64,000 bases of DNA from Oikopleura dioica (lineage: Eukaryota > Chordata > Appendicularia > Copelata > Oikopleuridae). A program made the position numbers and the translations under genes. Where the stretch lies: positions 4,466,501 through 4,530,500 of the forward strand of contig OU015566.1 of assembly GCA_907165135.1 (NCBI GenBank), in the 5' to 3' direction. This document shows, piece by piece, positions 21,715 through 32,159 of the stretch. The stretch's first letter is position 1. Every line of letters begins with the position of its first letter. The notes under the pieces are model-generated. The model was not told the origin of the DNA. It was given only the letters and a program-made list of their open reading frames with translations, and did not search any database.

Positions 21715-22992
21715 ATGAGGTTTTCTCTTCTTTTCGGTTTATGCGTCTCAATAAAAATAGAAAAAGAAGACGCAACTAGTTTTCTTAGATCCAGAAGAGC
21801 AAATGATGGAAAATACGAGGAGTGGAAAAGTGGTGATTTTGAAATAGAATGCATGCAAGAAAACTGTGATTCGAGCGAGTTTCATGAAGCTTTTGATGAT
21901 TTCTCTTTATCAGAACCTCTCCTAGTATGGAATTTCAGCATGATAGAATTAAAAAATGTTTTAGTCCAAATATATAATCTGCCAAAATCATGCAGCAAAC
22001 ATCAAAAATTCAACTCTAAGCACCGTTATCAAGCGAAAATGCTATGAAAACGAAGATTTTCCGACTTGCATTGATGAAAGATACTTTAACAATTCAAAGG
22101 CTCTTATTGACGAACTCAATGCTCTCAAGATCAAGTTCAGCCAGTTGGATACAGAAAAAGACCCTTGCGACGGAAAAAATAACTGCCGGACTTTTCTGAA
22201 AAACAATCCAAAAAAGCCAAGATTGAACCAAAATCTCGGATATATTTATTCATCGCGAAATTTCGAGGTGAGTTACTATCTTAAATTTTCATCTCTTAAA
22301 TCAGTCATTGTTTAGCTTTCATTTGACTTACAATGCAATCACGCATCAACAACGGATTTCGACAGGATTATAGTCATTCGCCATGAAAGAAACTCAAAAT
22401 TCTCTCATTTTCCTCCTTTTCTTTCAGTTCTCAGTCCAATCTCCTCAAACAAGAATCGCGAAAGCTATGTAGCAAGAAACACCATCCATTTTCCGTTTCA
22501 TTCGTCAGATGAATTTGCGCATGAAGGCTACAATGCAACTGTTTTTTGCACCGATGAAAAATGGATTAACATCAAAATCAAGCAATTTCAAAAGACGATT
22601 AACAGAGAATCACATCTTTCTGGAATGTTCAAAAAGCAGGTAAAAAGGGAGGTGTCTGAAACCGACAAAAAATTTTGACAAATTTTACATGGAAATTTTT
22701 GACCAATCAGAAGCCTGGATTCGGCAAACCGGCCAATCAGCAGCCGAGAAGCAGCCCACGCAAATTTGTCGAAATTTTTTTTGTCGGTTCCACACATCAT
22801 TTTTGAACATGGAAAACAGTACTGTCGCTCACAGCCGACGATATTCCCTACCTAACGACGGCAATCCAGACTTGGGGACTTATTGATGATTCTCAGATGC
22901 AACTTTTTCTCGGGGACAAAGAAGGCCAACCCGGAATTTCTTATGATGTGAAAAATTTATATTACATTACATCATTAACAGCTATTGATTGA
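21715..22992 (+). CDS. Gla-domain (vitamin K-dependent) secreted or membrane protein, model incomplete
   Basis: The first exon, from ATG 21715 to about 21955, encodes a signal peptide and a Gla domain with its hallmark elements: FLRSRRAND, then EEW and a Glu/Asp-rich ECMQENC loop, then a helix ending AFDD. Gla domains are gamma-carboxylated in the ER and bind Ca2+ and phospholipid. Later segments open in single frames are about 22000-22267, 22316-22639 and 22820-22992, the second with Cys and beta-rich content that might be CUB-like (low certainty). Exon 2 to 3 joins in phase. The joins from the Gla exon to the next and across the MITE-bearing intron 22640-22819 are each out by one base, so boundaries or bases are uncertain. 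No protease triad is seen, so a clotting-factor-like enzyme is not indicated. Confidence 0.65.
22651..22800. mobile_element. MITE family B copy in an intron of the Gla gene
   Basis: Begins GGTGTCTGAAACCGACAAAA and ends TTTTTTGTCGGTTCCACAC; internal CCAATCAGAAGCCTGGATTC and CCAATCAGCAGCC. About 150 bp, near-identical in plan to the copy at 57236-57388. Confidence 0.8.
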
Positions 22993-24130
22993 TCTCAAAA
23001 ATTAAAATTTCAGAAGCAAAAATATAATTTTATAAAAATATCTGATTCTATCTTTTTATTAAAGTAAGAAACTTGTCATCTTGTATCTTGACAGTTTATT
23101 TTCGATTCTAGTCACGTGTTTGCTAAGCGTTTCCTCCGCGGCTCTTTTCGCCAGTGAGAGCGTTATAATGAATTTTTGGGAGAAGGAAGGGTGTAGTTTG
23201 CGGATGTTCTACATTCGATCGATATTTGCGACAACACGAGCTTATCCCACCGTCAATTGCAGCTTTTCATCCCAAGCACGTGGCAATAATGACTGTTTTA
23301 CCCTTAGTGTGCGGCAAACGTGAGCACCCCAAAACTGGGCACGAAAAGATTTTGACCTTTCTTTCTGAAAAATTGCTCCTAAAATTGAGTCAAAACCGCG
23401 ACTTAGGAGCTGATTCGAAGGTGCGAGAAAGGCTGGCACGAGCTTGAAAGAAATTTTTCACTCCTGTAAAACCGCGAAGAGGGAAATTCACTCGCGCGAT
23501 TTCACGACGGTGGTTAAAAAGATGCAACACCAGCGTTTTATAGCGAACTTAGGAGGATGAGGTCACAAGAATTATTTTTCAAATTTTAAATTAACAAAAT
23601 TTATGAACTTTTCGCTTTTTTAATGGAAAATGCCATTTTTGATTACTATAAAAATTTTTTTATGTTTTTAATTCGTAAAAATTAATAATTATATTTTCTA
23701 AAATCTTCATGAAAATTCCAAATTTAAAAGAAAAAAATAATAAATTTAAAATAAAATATTTTTTGTTTAAAAATGTCGTCAGAAAGAAAAAAAATATATT
23801 TTCTCATTTTTTTCTAAAAGAAAATAAGGGTGTCGACATTGTAAAATATCTCAAATGATAAAAATACGAGAGCCGGAAAATTAAAAAATGAAAGGAACAT
23901 CTCTAAAAATTCGAAAAGGATGGAAATGTCAACAACAGTGAGCGCACTTGATCCGATCAATTTAAGAGTCCTCCAGTTGAGTATTTTTAGCGCCGAAATA
24001 CGTCTACCATTTTTTATTTCAATTGCTTTCGTTCTAAATGAAAAGAACACTTGTGTCTTTTCCTCAAATAATTTTCTACATGAAATTTAGTATATGGACG
24101 CCCTTATTTCTAAGTAAAAGCGGGGATCAG

Positions 24131-24257
24131 GGCTCAGAAACCTGTGTTGAAAACCTGAGTCAGAGTCTGAAAAATCAAAATATTTCTTATTGATATCCGA
24201 ATTTTGGGTTTTGAAGGACCCTGACTCAGGTTTTTCACACAGGTTTTTGTACCGAGG
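24131..24257. mobile_element. MITE family A copy, short form
   Basis: GGCTCAGAAACCTGTGTTGA and AACCTGAGTCAGAGTC face GACCCTGACTCAGGTTTTTC and ACACAGGTTTTTGTACC. No GCCGC core. Confidence 0.85.
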
Positions 24258-24831
24258 TCGGGAAAAAGACATTTTATGTTGAAAAAATAAGGGTATGTCA
24301 TGTAAAAATGATTCACACTTATTTGATCCCTCTTTTCCGAGTCATTTTTCGATGATAATTCTTCCGCTCTCTAGCGCTCCCTGAGCGCTGCGCGAGCGCG
24401 ATGGCGCGCGTTTTCCTTTCCGCTCCTGATCCAGCGCTAGAATCTTTAATTTTAGCGACTTCCTCTTTGTGAACCTCTTCTTTCATAACGAATTAGATCA
24501 ACATTTTTTTATACAATTTTACTGAAAACCTGGTAAAAAGAGTGCAGAAAAGAATCAGAAGAAATTATAAGAAACGTCTACTTCAATCAATATGAAGATT
24601 TTCTCGAGCGCAATGATCTCAGGATCGGGTTAAATAAAATATCATTTCCTAAGAAATTTCCGAAGAAATGGTTTTTACGACAGATTGTTATTGACAAATT
24701 TTTCCAGTTTAATTCATTATAAAAACCATATTCAAAAGCGTTTTATGAAGAATTATTGTTTTTATGAGAAAAATTTTTAGCGATGAATTTTTTAAATAAG
24801 ACAAATAGAAGAGCTTTTAATTGAAGAAACT

Positions 24832-25353
24832 GTGAAGAAAAAAATTTTTTCTTTCAGAATTTTGTTTTTCCAAAAGATCCGAAATTTTTCGAGCAAAAAT
24901 TATCCCGAAAAAGTCACATTTGCCCAGTCTGGTTTTCTCGACGGGCAAGTCCTTCTCGATCAAGCTGCATTTTTCCTGCAACCAGAAGCGCTCAACAGAT
25001 TCTACCACTTTTACTACTATCAGGTAACCCTACCTCTCCTTCCCGTCAAAATTGCTAAATACACTCTTTTTCCCGCTAGAACAAAAACTGCTGATTTGTC
25101 CCTTCTGTCGCCTCATTTTCCGATAAGCGCAATTTTCGCGCAAAGATTCGATAATTTTCTTGAATATCTCGTAATGCTCGTAATTCCCTTAATTATTGGA
25201 CTCATTACCAGCCTTCAGAAGCTGATTCTTCGGTCAGATCCAGACGTGTCTTTTTGCTTCTATCTTTTTAATTTCGATGATTTTGAATTTCGGAAATCCC
25301 GAAGTTGGAAAAAATCAACCGCGAAATTTGGCTCTAATTTTAAAATTTTCTGA
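24832..25353 (+). CDS. possible gene fragment, function unknown
   Basis: A 174-codon frame is open here. Its likeliest real part is an exon at about 24858-25023, bounded by a TTTCTTTCAG acceptor and a CAG/GTAACC donor, encoding a segment with AQSGFLDGQVLLDQAAFFLQ. The rest includes a hydrophobic segment (YLVMLVIPLIIGLITSL) that may be intron read-through or a membrane helix. No family recognised. It could be an upstream exon of the PLA2-like gene. Confidence 0.25.
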   Translation: MKKKIFSFRILFFQKIRNFSSKNYPEKVTFAQSGFLDGQVLLDQAAFFLQPEALNRFYHFYYYQVTLPLLPVKIAKYTLFPARTKTADLSLLSPHFPISAIFAQRFDNFLEYLVMLVIPLIIGLITSLQKLILRSDPDVSFCFYLFNFDDFEFRKSRSWKKSTAKFGSNFKIF

Positions 25354-26125
25354 TCGAATTTTTGATCATTTTTTTACTACTGAAATTCGAAAAGTCAGCA
25401 GAAACCATTTTACGGGTGAGCTGTACTTGTATGTTCCGACTGCGGCAATTACAGAGAGCCCTTGATTCCTGATGATCACCTTATTTGAATATTTTTAATT
25501 TTAATTTAGAGTCCGCTTCGAGTATTGCTCAATTTCAAATAACGTTTTACGATTTTTTCTCGAAAAATATCAGACAATCAAAATCCTTTATTCGGCGATT
25601 CAGCCAATCAGCTATCGGCTTTTCCTGAAGGACATGGATTCACTAAGGAAATGCTTGTCGCTGATTGGCTGGATGGCCGAATCAAGGCTTTTGATTGGCT
25701 GAAATTTTCGTCCACGATTTTGTTGCTTAGTAATTGCGTTCACAGGTTACTTTTTTCTTTTTATTATTTTATGAAATAAGCATTTGGTTGTTTATTTATT
25801 CTCATGTCTAGTCGGAACGTCAAAATATGAAATTATGGTGTCTGAACGTCACGTTTTCAGGGATGAACTCGGAAAAGAGCCCGACTGCGGCGCCTTTGAA
25901 ATTGACACCTTGTGGTGCTGACTGCACCAAGCCCCTGTTTCACGCAAATTATACATTCCCAATCTTACATCTCATTTCCGCCACAATCCAAAACTACCAC
26001 CAGCCAAATCCAGCCAAACATCATTTTCGACAGTTTCTGATTTTTTCTGGCGTTGATTATTTTTCTTTATCGACAAATTTTCGACATTTTTTCGACACAA
26101 GGAAATATCAAAAATTAAATTTCAT

Positions 26126-26452
26126 CGAAACCTGTGTGAAAACCTGAGTAAGGGTCTGAAGAAGTCCAATCAAAAGCCGCGTAGCGGCTTTCAAATGAAG
26201 CCGCGAAGCGGCTTTTCCAGAATATTCACCTTGATTGGAATTGCAATTTTGAAGCCGCTTCGCGGCTTTCTTTTCAAAAGCCGCTCTGCGGCTTTTCATT
26301 TTCCTTTTCGAGACCCTGACTCAGGTTTATTACTTTGCAAAATTATCATTCCAATAAATTCGCGGCTTCTATTTAAAAGCCGCCCCGCGGCTTTGCCCCG
26401 GAGATATTTCAGACCCTGACTCAGGTTTTCTACACAGGTTGCCGAGCCCAGG
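26126..26452. mobile_element. MITE family A copy, long form with an extra end
   Basis: Starts GAAACCTGTGTGAAAACCTG, has the GCCGCGTAGCGGC / GCCGCGAAGCGGC core in inverted pairs, an inner end CCTGACTCAGGTTTATTAC at about 26326, and a second end (CTCAGGTTTTCTACACAGGT then TGCCGAGCC) near 26450. It looks like one copy with a duplicated right arm. Confidence 0.75.
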
Positions 26453-26833
26453 TCTTGCTCAAATTTAATTACAGTCTTCCACGAGTCGATAATCCCCGGA
26501 CGTCGTTAATGATCGTTTCGTATTTCCAAAACTTGGACTCTTCATTTTAGCGCTCAATGAAGTCATTTTTCAAATTGCGAAAGAGGCGCGTTTTAGAAAC
26601 AGTACATCGCTCAAGAAAGGATCGAGATTGACATAAACAGAAACCGGATTCTGGCGTGTTTTGCGGCTTGAGCATTTTCTCTCTTCGTTTTTGATCGTTG
26701 CGTCATCGAATAAAATGCTGACGTGAAAGAACGCTCATTTCACGGAGAATGACTCGTAGCTGCTTGAATTCTTGAGACGAATAGCTGAAATATTCGAATA
26801 AGAAATAAGTGAAAATCTCATTTTCTATTTTAG

Positions 26834-28528
26834 ATACAAGAAAATGATCGCTACGGATGCCACTGCCAGCTCAAAGACCTGGTTTCGCAAGACTACATCG
26901 ACTATCAGGAAAAGGTTTCAAAAGAAAATTTTTTGAAGAAAAAAATTCGCGAAAATTTCGCCGGTAACGTAAGAGGTCGCCCCAAAATGTCGATAATCAC
27001 GGCGCGGGGTCATGTAATGATCCAACACTGTTTCCTTGGCAAAATCATTAGCCAAACGCTAGTTTTTCCTTCCAGAAACGGACATTCATTGAAACCGAAT
27101 TTGAGGAAGGGGAAGAGCATTTTCAGTACCACGGAAGACCCAAGGATTCGCTGGACAAGGGATGCCATGATCACAGGGAATGCTTGAAGTTAGTATCAAA
27201 ATAATGAATTTGATCAGTTTTTGACTCAAATTCAGCTCGGAAACCTTTGCAGGAAATCTGAGTAAGGGTCGAAAATATCTCAAATGAAAAGCCGCGCAGC
27301 GGCTTTTTCAAAAACAAAGCCGCGAAGCGGATTCGACAGACTTTTGAAATTCAATTAAAAGATGATTTTGCGAAGCCGCTTTGCGGCTTCGTCCTTAAAA
27401 AGCCGCAAAATCATCTTATAATTGAATTTCAAAAGTCTGTCGAAGCCGCTTTGCGGCTTTGTTTTGAAAAGCCGCTTCGCGGCTTTTTATTTGAGATATT
27501 TCAGACCCTGACTCTAATTCAAAAATTCCAGCGAAGCCGCTTCGCGGCTTAAAATTTAAAAAGCCGCTGCGCGGCTTTTCATTTGATTGATTTTTGACCC
27601 TGAGTCAGGTTTTCTTCTCACTCGTTGCCGAGCTTTTTTTTCATTTTGACTAATTTTTATCTTTCAAGGTGCGCTCAACGAAACCTTGGCTGCGCCGCGG
27701 ACGGTATCAGCGAGCACTTCCTCTCTTACGCGATCAGCTCGATCGGTTACTGCGCCGATGACCTGAACACGTGCGAGCGCGCCTATTGCGAGTGCGCGCG
27801 TCAGTTCCTCGAGGACATTCACGATAAGGGAGTATTTGAGTACGACCCGAGCAAGTTCTCCAAGCGCGAGGGCAATTTTAGTCCAAATGAAGAGACTTGT
27901 TCGAGGGCGGAAACGGGGAATTCAGGAAGTAGTAGTTTTAGCTTGGAAAATTCTGTTTTAGCAAGGAGGAATGAGAGATTTAATCAAAGGTAAGCTTTAA
28001 CCCATCGAAGCGCGTTGGCCAAAATTTTGGTCAAAAAATAAAAATTTTCTTTTCGATTGAGAAACTGTTATCTTACTTAAGGCCCCCGTTAATTTGTATT
28101 AACTTTTTCAAACAGTTATTTCGGGGTGATACCCTTAAGATTTTCGAAATATTTTTTGCTCATTGAGCAGCCTTATATTTAACCAAGGGCAACAAAAGAA
28201 AAAGACACTTGTCCACTTCTTAAGGGTATCGCTACAGTAGGTCAAAGTTTCAGATGTCGATATTTATGGGATAACCTTAAATCACAAAAATTATAACAAA
28301 TCATTAAGGGTGTTTCTTTCCTATTCCACTAAAAAAGAAAACCTGGAAAAATTGTCATAAGAAAGGGAGACCCTTAAATAGAATGATCCCCAATTTATTT
28401 CGCCAAAAATAAATCTCTGACACATCAATTTTAGAAGAACATCTTGCTGCTCCCGATCCGGTCGCTTTTCGATAGGTCCCTGGCGGTTATACAACACGGA
28501 TAAACTAAAGGTAAAAATAAACTCTTAG
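26834..28528 (+). CDS. secreted phospholipase A2-like protein with altered active site (5' end not found)
   Basis: Exons 26834-26914, 27076-27188, 27669-27989 and 28435 onward join in phase. Landmarks of the Cys-rich sPLA2 fold are in order: Ca-loop YGCHC, helix 2 GRPKDSLDKGCHDHREC, the C-terminal CERAYCECARQF and a CCSRSGRFSIGPWRLYNT tail. In active sPLA2 the helix reads DxCCxxHDxC; here the first Cys is Gly and the Asp after the catalytic His is Arg, and the loop GxGG is replaced by QLKD. The Ca2+ site is therefore probably lost and the protein likely non-catalytic, like the Lys49-type homologues. After 28510 the frame either splices at GTAAAA or ends at TAG 28526-28528. A MITE A copy fills much of the intron 27189-27668. 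The signal-peptide exon lies upstream and was not identified. Confidence 0.75.
27235..27632. mobile_element. MITE family A copy, enlarged, in an intron of the PLA2-like gene
   Basis: Outer ends GCTCGGAAACCTTTGCAGG and TTGCCGAGC; inside, at least six AAGCCGC..GCGGCTT palindromes and a long inner inverted repeat around AAAAGATGATTTTGCGAAGC. About 400 bp, the largest copy seen, apparently by internal duplication. Confidence 0.75.
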
Positions 28529-29627
28529 CGCATTGAAATAAACGCTTGTTCAAATCACCACAATCGCCAGCTAAAATTATTTTCGAATGAGAGATCTTGC
28601 GTGTGAACAAAGTGCTGAGCTGGCATTTTTAAGGAGACACAGCTGCTAGAAACTCCTTGTTTTTCTCTGGATTTTGTTTTTTCTAGACTTTTTTCATAAA
28701 AACATTTTTCTACAAAAATCGCTTGGAAATATTTTAAAAGAAGGCCACGTGGCCTAAGGATGAACAAGGGGCCACCTGCAAAAATTTTAAGGATGAACAA
28801 AGTCTTTGCTTTTTTATGCTTATCTTCTATAAAAAATTGTTTTTCAAAAAGAAAGTTCGCTTTGAAAATTTTCGAAAAAAAGGCTACGTAGCCTAAGGAT
28901 GAACAAAGGGCCACATGCAAGAATTTCAACGACGAACAAAGCCTCAATTTTTTTAACCAATCTTTCATTTCTGTTCTTTCAAGGATCTTTTCTCGCAAAT
29001 CTTCTTCCTGAAAAATGTTGTTCTAGTGCTGCGCAGATGGACAAGCAAGGCCGGATTGCTAACACTTAGATCCAATTCGCTTCAAGATCGATTTCAACGG
29101 TCATCACTCAGATCCCGAGATGGGAAGAAAAACTGCAACCTTGTAAATTTTGTAACAAAGATGAAAAACAGCAAACATGAACAGAAACAAACTTCTTCAC
29201 GAAAAAACAGTCCTTACTAATTGAATCAAAATTCTGCAATTTGAAATTAATAAATTATTTCTATATTCTTATCTTTCTTTTTAAATTTTTATGAAGACTT
29301 TTGTTTTCTTTTGACGAATTTAAAAACATGTCTGGTCCGGATTTGCGGATTTTGGCACTGGTACTGAAAGATTCTCGTGCCTCGGGGAAGGACTTCAAGC
29401 ATTTCGTCCCAATCCAATTCTACTAGAACTAAAGAGCGCTTATCATTTTATCAAAAAAGGAAGAAAAAAGATGAAAGAGGGTTTTTGCCAAGGCCAGAGT
29501 TTCAGAGCTCCGCTGGGAGGGAGCATTTTATGCTCGCCGGTCAAATCTAACTCAGGAAAGAGATTAAAAAAATAATCAAAAAATTTTTTTTTTTTTGAAA
29601 TAAAAATTCAAATTAAAAATCTCAAAG
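28529..29627. other. intergenic region with a small direct repeat
   Basis: GGCCACGTGGCCTAAGGATG then AACAAGGGGCCAC (about 28742-28780) recurs in altered form at 28881-28915 and, inverted, at about 16090-16180 inside small secreted gene copy 3, so it is a dispersed repeat. A frame fragment at 29339-29450 (GFADFGTGTERFSCLGEG) looks like a possible sushi-type exon of the next gene but I could not connect it. Confidence 0.35.
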
Positions 29628-30031
29628 TCATTCCCCGCGGAAAGCCGAATTCAAAAGTCGAGCCTGGTCAAAAATGCAAGATCATTTGCGAAGCCGCTTA
29701 TCCGATTCCCGAGTCGACTTCTTGCGCCGTTACTGGATGGACGGTAAAAAGTGAGACAGTACGATGCGACGCGACGAAGGGAGGATTGAGCCCGGCTGGA
29801 CAAATGGGAGTTGTTGGCGCGTTTTTGATCGTCGTTTGTTTGGTGACCGCGATTTACCAGTACAAAAAGAGCAAGCCGCAAGTTCGGCCCCAGCCGATCA
29901 GAGAATCATATGAGCAGAGAAGTCAACAACTACAGTATCACCAGCAGTTACAGTATCAACAGAATCAGAGTAATTATCAGTCTGTGCAGCCACAACTTCA
30001 CCAAAATACTGCGTTCTATGTTCAACAATAA
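29628..30031 (+). CDS. sushi/CCP single-pass membrane protein, 3' exon(s)
   Basis: After an AAAG acceptor the frame encodes a CCP-like segment (PGQKCKIICEAAYPIPESTS, then CAVTGW and VRC, four Cys in sushi spacing), a transmembrane helix (GVVGAFLIVVCLVTAIY), a short basic stop-transfer (QYKKSKPQ) and a Gln/Tyr-rich cytoplasmic tail ending AFYVQQ. Extracellular CCP domains mediate protein binding in complement and adhesion receptors. The 5' exons, including the signal peptide, were not resolved; a candidate lies near 29340-29450. Confidence 0.6.
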
Positions 30032-30053
30032 AATTTAAAAAAAAATGAAACAG

Positions 30054-30420
30054 GCTCGAAAACCTGTTTTAAAACCTGAGTCAGGGCTCTGAGCGACATT
30101 TTTGGGTCGAAAAAAACTCTCTCAGGATCCAGACTCAGGTTTTAACACAGGTTTTTCGGCCTGAAATTAAAGCTCTTCTTCTATAATGAAACCTGTCTTA
30201 AAACCTGAGTCAGGATTCAGGACGAGCTTTTCGGGTCAAAAAAGCTCTCTCAGAACCCTGACTCAGGTTTAAGCACAGGTTTTTGAGCAAAAATCGAAGC
30301 TCTTCAAAAATAAGAAAACCTTTGTTAAAACCTGAGTCAGGGTTCTGAACGACTTTTTCGGGTCAAAAATGCCCTCTCAGGACCCTGACTCAGCTTCTAG
30401 CACAGCTTTTGAGCCGAAAA
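30054..30420. mobile_element. three tandem MITE family A copies, short form
   Basis: Copies at about 30054-30160, 30188-30290 and 30315-30420, each with AAAACCTGAGTCAGG facing CTGACTCAGGTTTTAACACA-type ends and a middle of GTCAAAAAAGCTCTCTCAG type. They start 22 bp after the stop codon of the CCP gene, so they may be part of its 3' UTR. Confidence 0.85.
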
Positions 30421-30480
30421 TTGAATCTTTTCGAAGTTGAAATCAACAAAGAGAACCATTTTTATTCAACCTCTATTTTT

Positions 30481-30860
30481 TCAGACCATTCTAGAGAGCT
30501 TGGATCGTTTGACAGAACTGTAGTTGTACAGTTGCTTTTTGTTCTCTTGAATATTCGTTTCTTTCAAATCGATATTTTTCGTCGTTGTTTGCGCCAAGAA
30601 TCGTCTTCGCTTTTGCTTCATCTTTCTAAGAACAAAAACTTTCAGCTCTCGAAACTCAAAATTCGACAAATTAAAAAACCGTGAGTAAATCCAAAAGTCA
30701 GGGTTCCGCCAAAAGTCCCCAGGGCCACTACAGTCGCGCAAATTAACGGTCTCAGTCGATAGTCGTCCAAGCCGATTCCAAAGATGTATCTCTTCGGCGC
30801 TAGAATTTCAGAGCAGAGGATGGACGGATATTCTTCGGGAAAATAATACGGGCGGTTCAT
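30481..30860 (-). CDS. small single-pass membrane protein, function unknown (about 112 aa)
   Basis: Exons 30860-30680 and 30638-30481 join in phase 1 across a 41-nt GT-AG intron. The protein begins MNRPYYFPEEYPSILCSEIL, has one hydrophobic helix (LICATVVALGTFGGTLTF) and a strongly basic, then Asn/Lys-rich C-terminal part (RKMKQKRRRF), which predicts an inside-positive tail. No signal peptide. It may sit in an internal membrane. No family recognised. Its stop lies only about 60 bp from the MITE array. Confidence 0.6.
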
Positions 30861-32159
30861 TTTTTTCTTTTTCGACTAAAAAGTTGAGTCCACGTGGTTG
30901 CGCTTGAAAGTAGATGAGAGAGGGCTGAATTATTCAGTTAACCTGCTTGTCACGGGAAAATGCGGGAGTGGAAGAAAAGAAGAATGAAAATTATAAATAA
31001 AATTATTCATAAATCTATCGTTTACCGACTCTTAGAATCCATTTCCGGGACAAAAATTTTAAAACTCCGAAATTTCGAAAAACTGACGGGGGGTCCTTTA
31101 AAGGAACCCCTTATATAAAAATAATTTAGTACATATTTTAATAAAAATAATTTTTCTAATTTGATTTTTGACAAAATTTGAGCACTTTTTTCTTAAAATC
31201 AAAAATAAAGCGAAATTCTTCCTTGATTTCAAAAAGCGGAAAATTCTATGAAAAACTTGAGCTTCGCTTGGTTTATTTTAAAATGGCGAAAAACGCAAAG
31301 CTCATAAACTTATCGCTGCGAGCTCTTGTTCAGTTGCCCTAAATTTTGAAATTTACACGAAAAACTAGACTTTGCGTAGAGTTCTTCGCGCCTTATCGCT
31401 ATGCAATTATCATGTTTAAACATGCTCGGATGAGTTGATGCTAAAACTCAAATTTGATGCAAATTTTCAAATCAGCTTTTGTCTGCTAGACAAAACTAGA
31501 ATAGCCAATAAAAGCGTTCGAAATCCAGTCAAAAACGAGTCAAAAATCAGGTTTTCTACACGGGTTTCCGAGTTTACTATGAGAAAATACAGTAATTTAG
31601 CAAAATTACAGTTCAATTACAACACTGAAAGCATTTGAACTCGCCGTGCCTTTTTGTGGTGTGGTCTGTTCGCGGCTCGTTGGAAATTGATCGCGAGTCT
31701 CAGAGACGGGAGCTTTTTGATGAGCGAAGCGATTTCAAAAATGATGCAAGAACTCAAATCGAGAGGGCGAGTCTCTGAGACGTTGGAATTGGCCCTTGAA
31801 AAACCCAAAAATTTTTTGACTCGAAAAAGCCAACCCTTTTGAAATTTTAATTTTCGCCTTGGTTTTTTGACGAAATCGGAGTGCCAACAAATCCAGACCA
31901 GGATTAAAAATTCTAGCTCTTTCCATGCCCCTAAAATCGGTGTAAACAAATGATTGTGTTTGCAAATAGCAGCCTTTGGAAATTGTTTTGAAATGTATAT
32001 TGTGGTGAACTTTCAAAATGCCGCCAAATGCCCACTCAGCCAAAAACAATGCGGATTTCTAAAGTTTAAATTTTCAACTTTTAGGCTTTGAATTTTAAGG
32101 TTAGGGATAAAATTGGGATACGTTATTTTTCGTTGGTTTAATTGGTTTCTCATTTTGGC
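30861..32159. other. intergenic, gene-poor
   Basis: Open frames on both strands at 31617-32049 overlap one another and lack splice or homology support. A half MITE A end (CAGGTTTTCTACACGGGTTT then CCGAG) is at about 31548-31573. The 31040-31110 segment (CCATTTCCGGGACAAAAATT, GGGGGGTCC) resembles parts of 14240-14430 and 53510-53610. Confidence 0.4.

Larger units (their letters stand above)
22993..26833. other. mostly non-coding stretch between the Gla gene and the PLA2-like gene
   Basis: Holds MITE A copies at 24131-24257 and 26126-26452, an inverted repeat at about 25560-25720 with CAGCCAATCAGC / GCTGATTGGCTG arms, a very AT-rich stretch (23570-23800) and one long open frame described separately. 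A frame near 25862-25920 (DELGKEPDCGAFEIDTLWC) after a TTTTCAG site might be an upstream exon of the PLA2-like gene. The open frame at 23081-23323 lacks an ATG. Confidence 0.4.

Noticed and set aside
31617-32049. Two overlapping minus-strand frames of over 100 codons
   Set aside because: Frames conflict with each other, no splice junctions and no recognisable domain.
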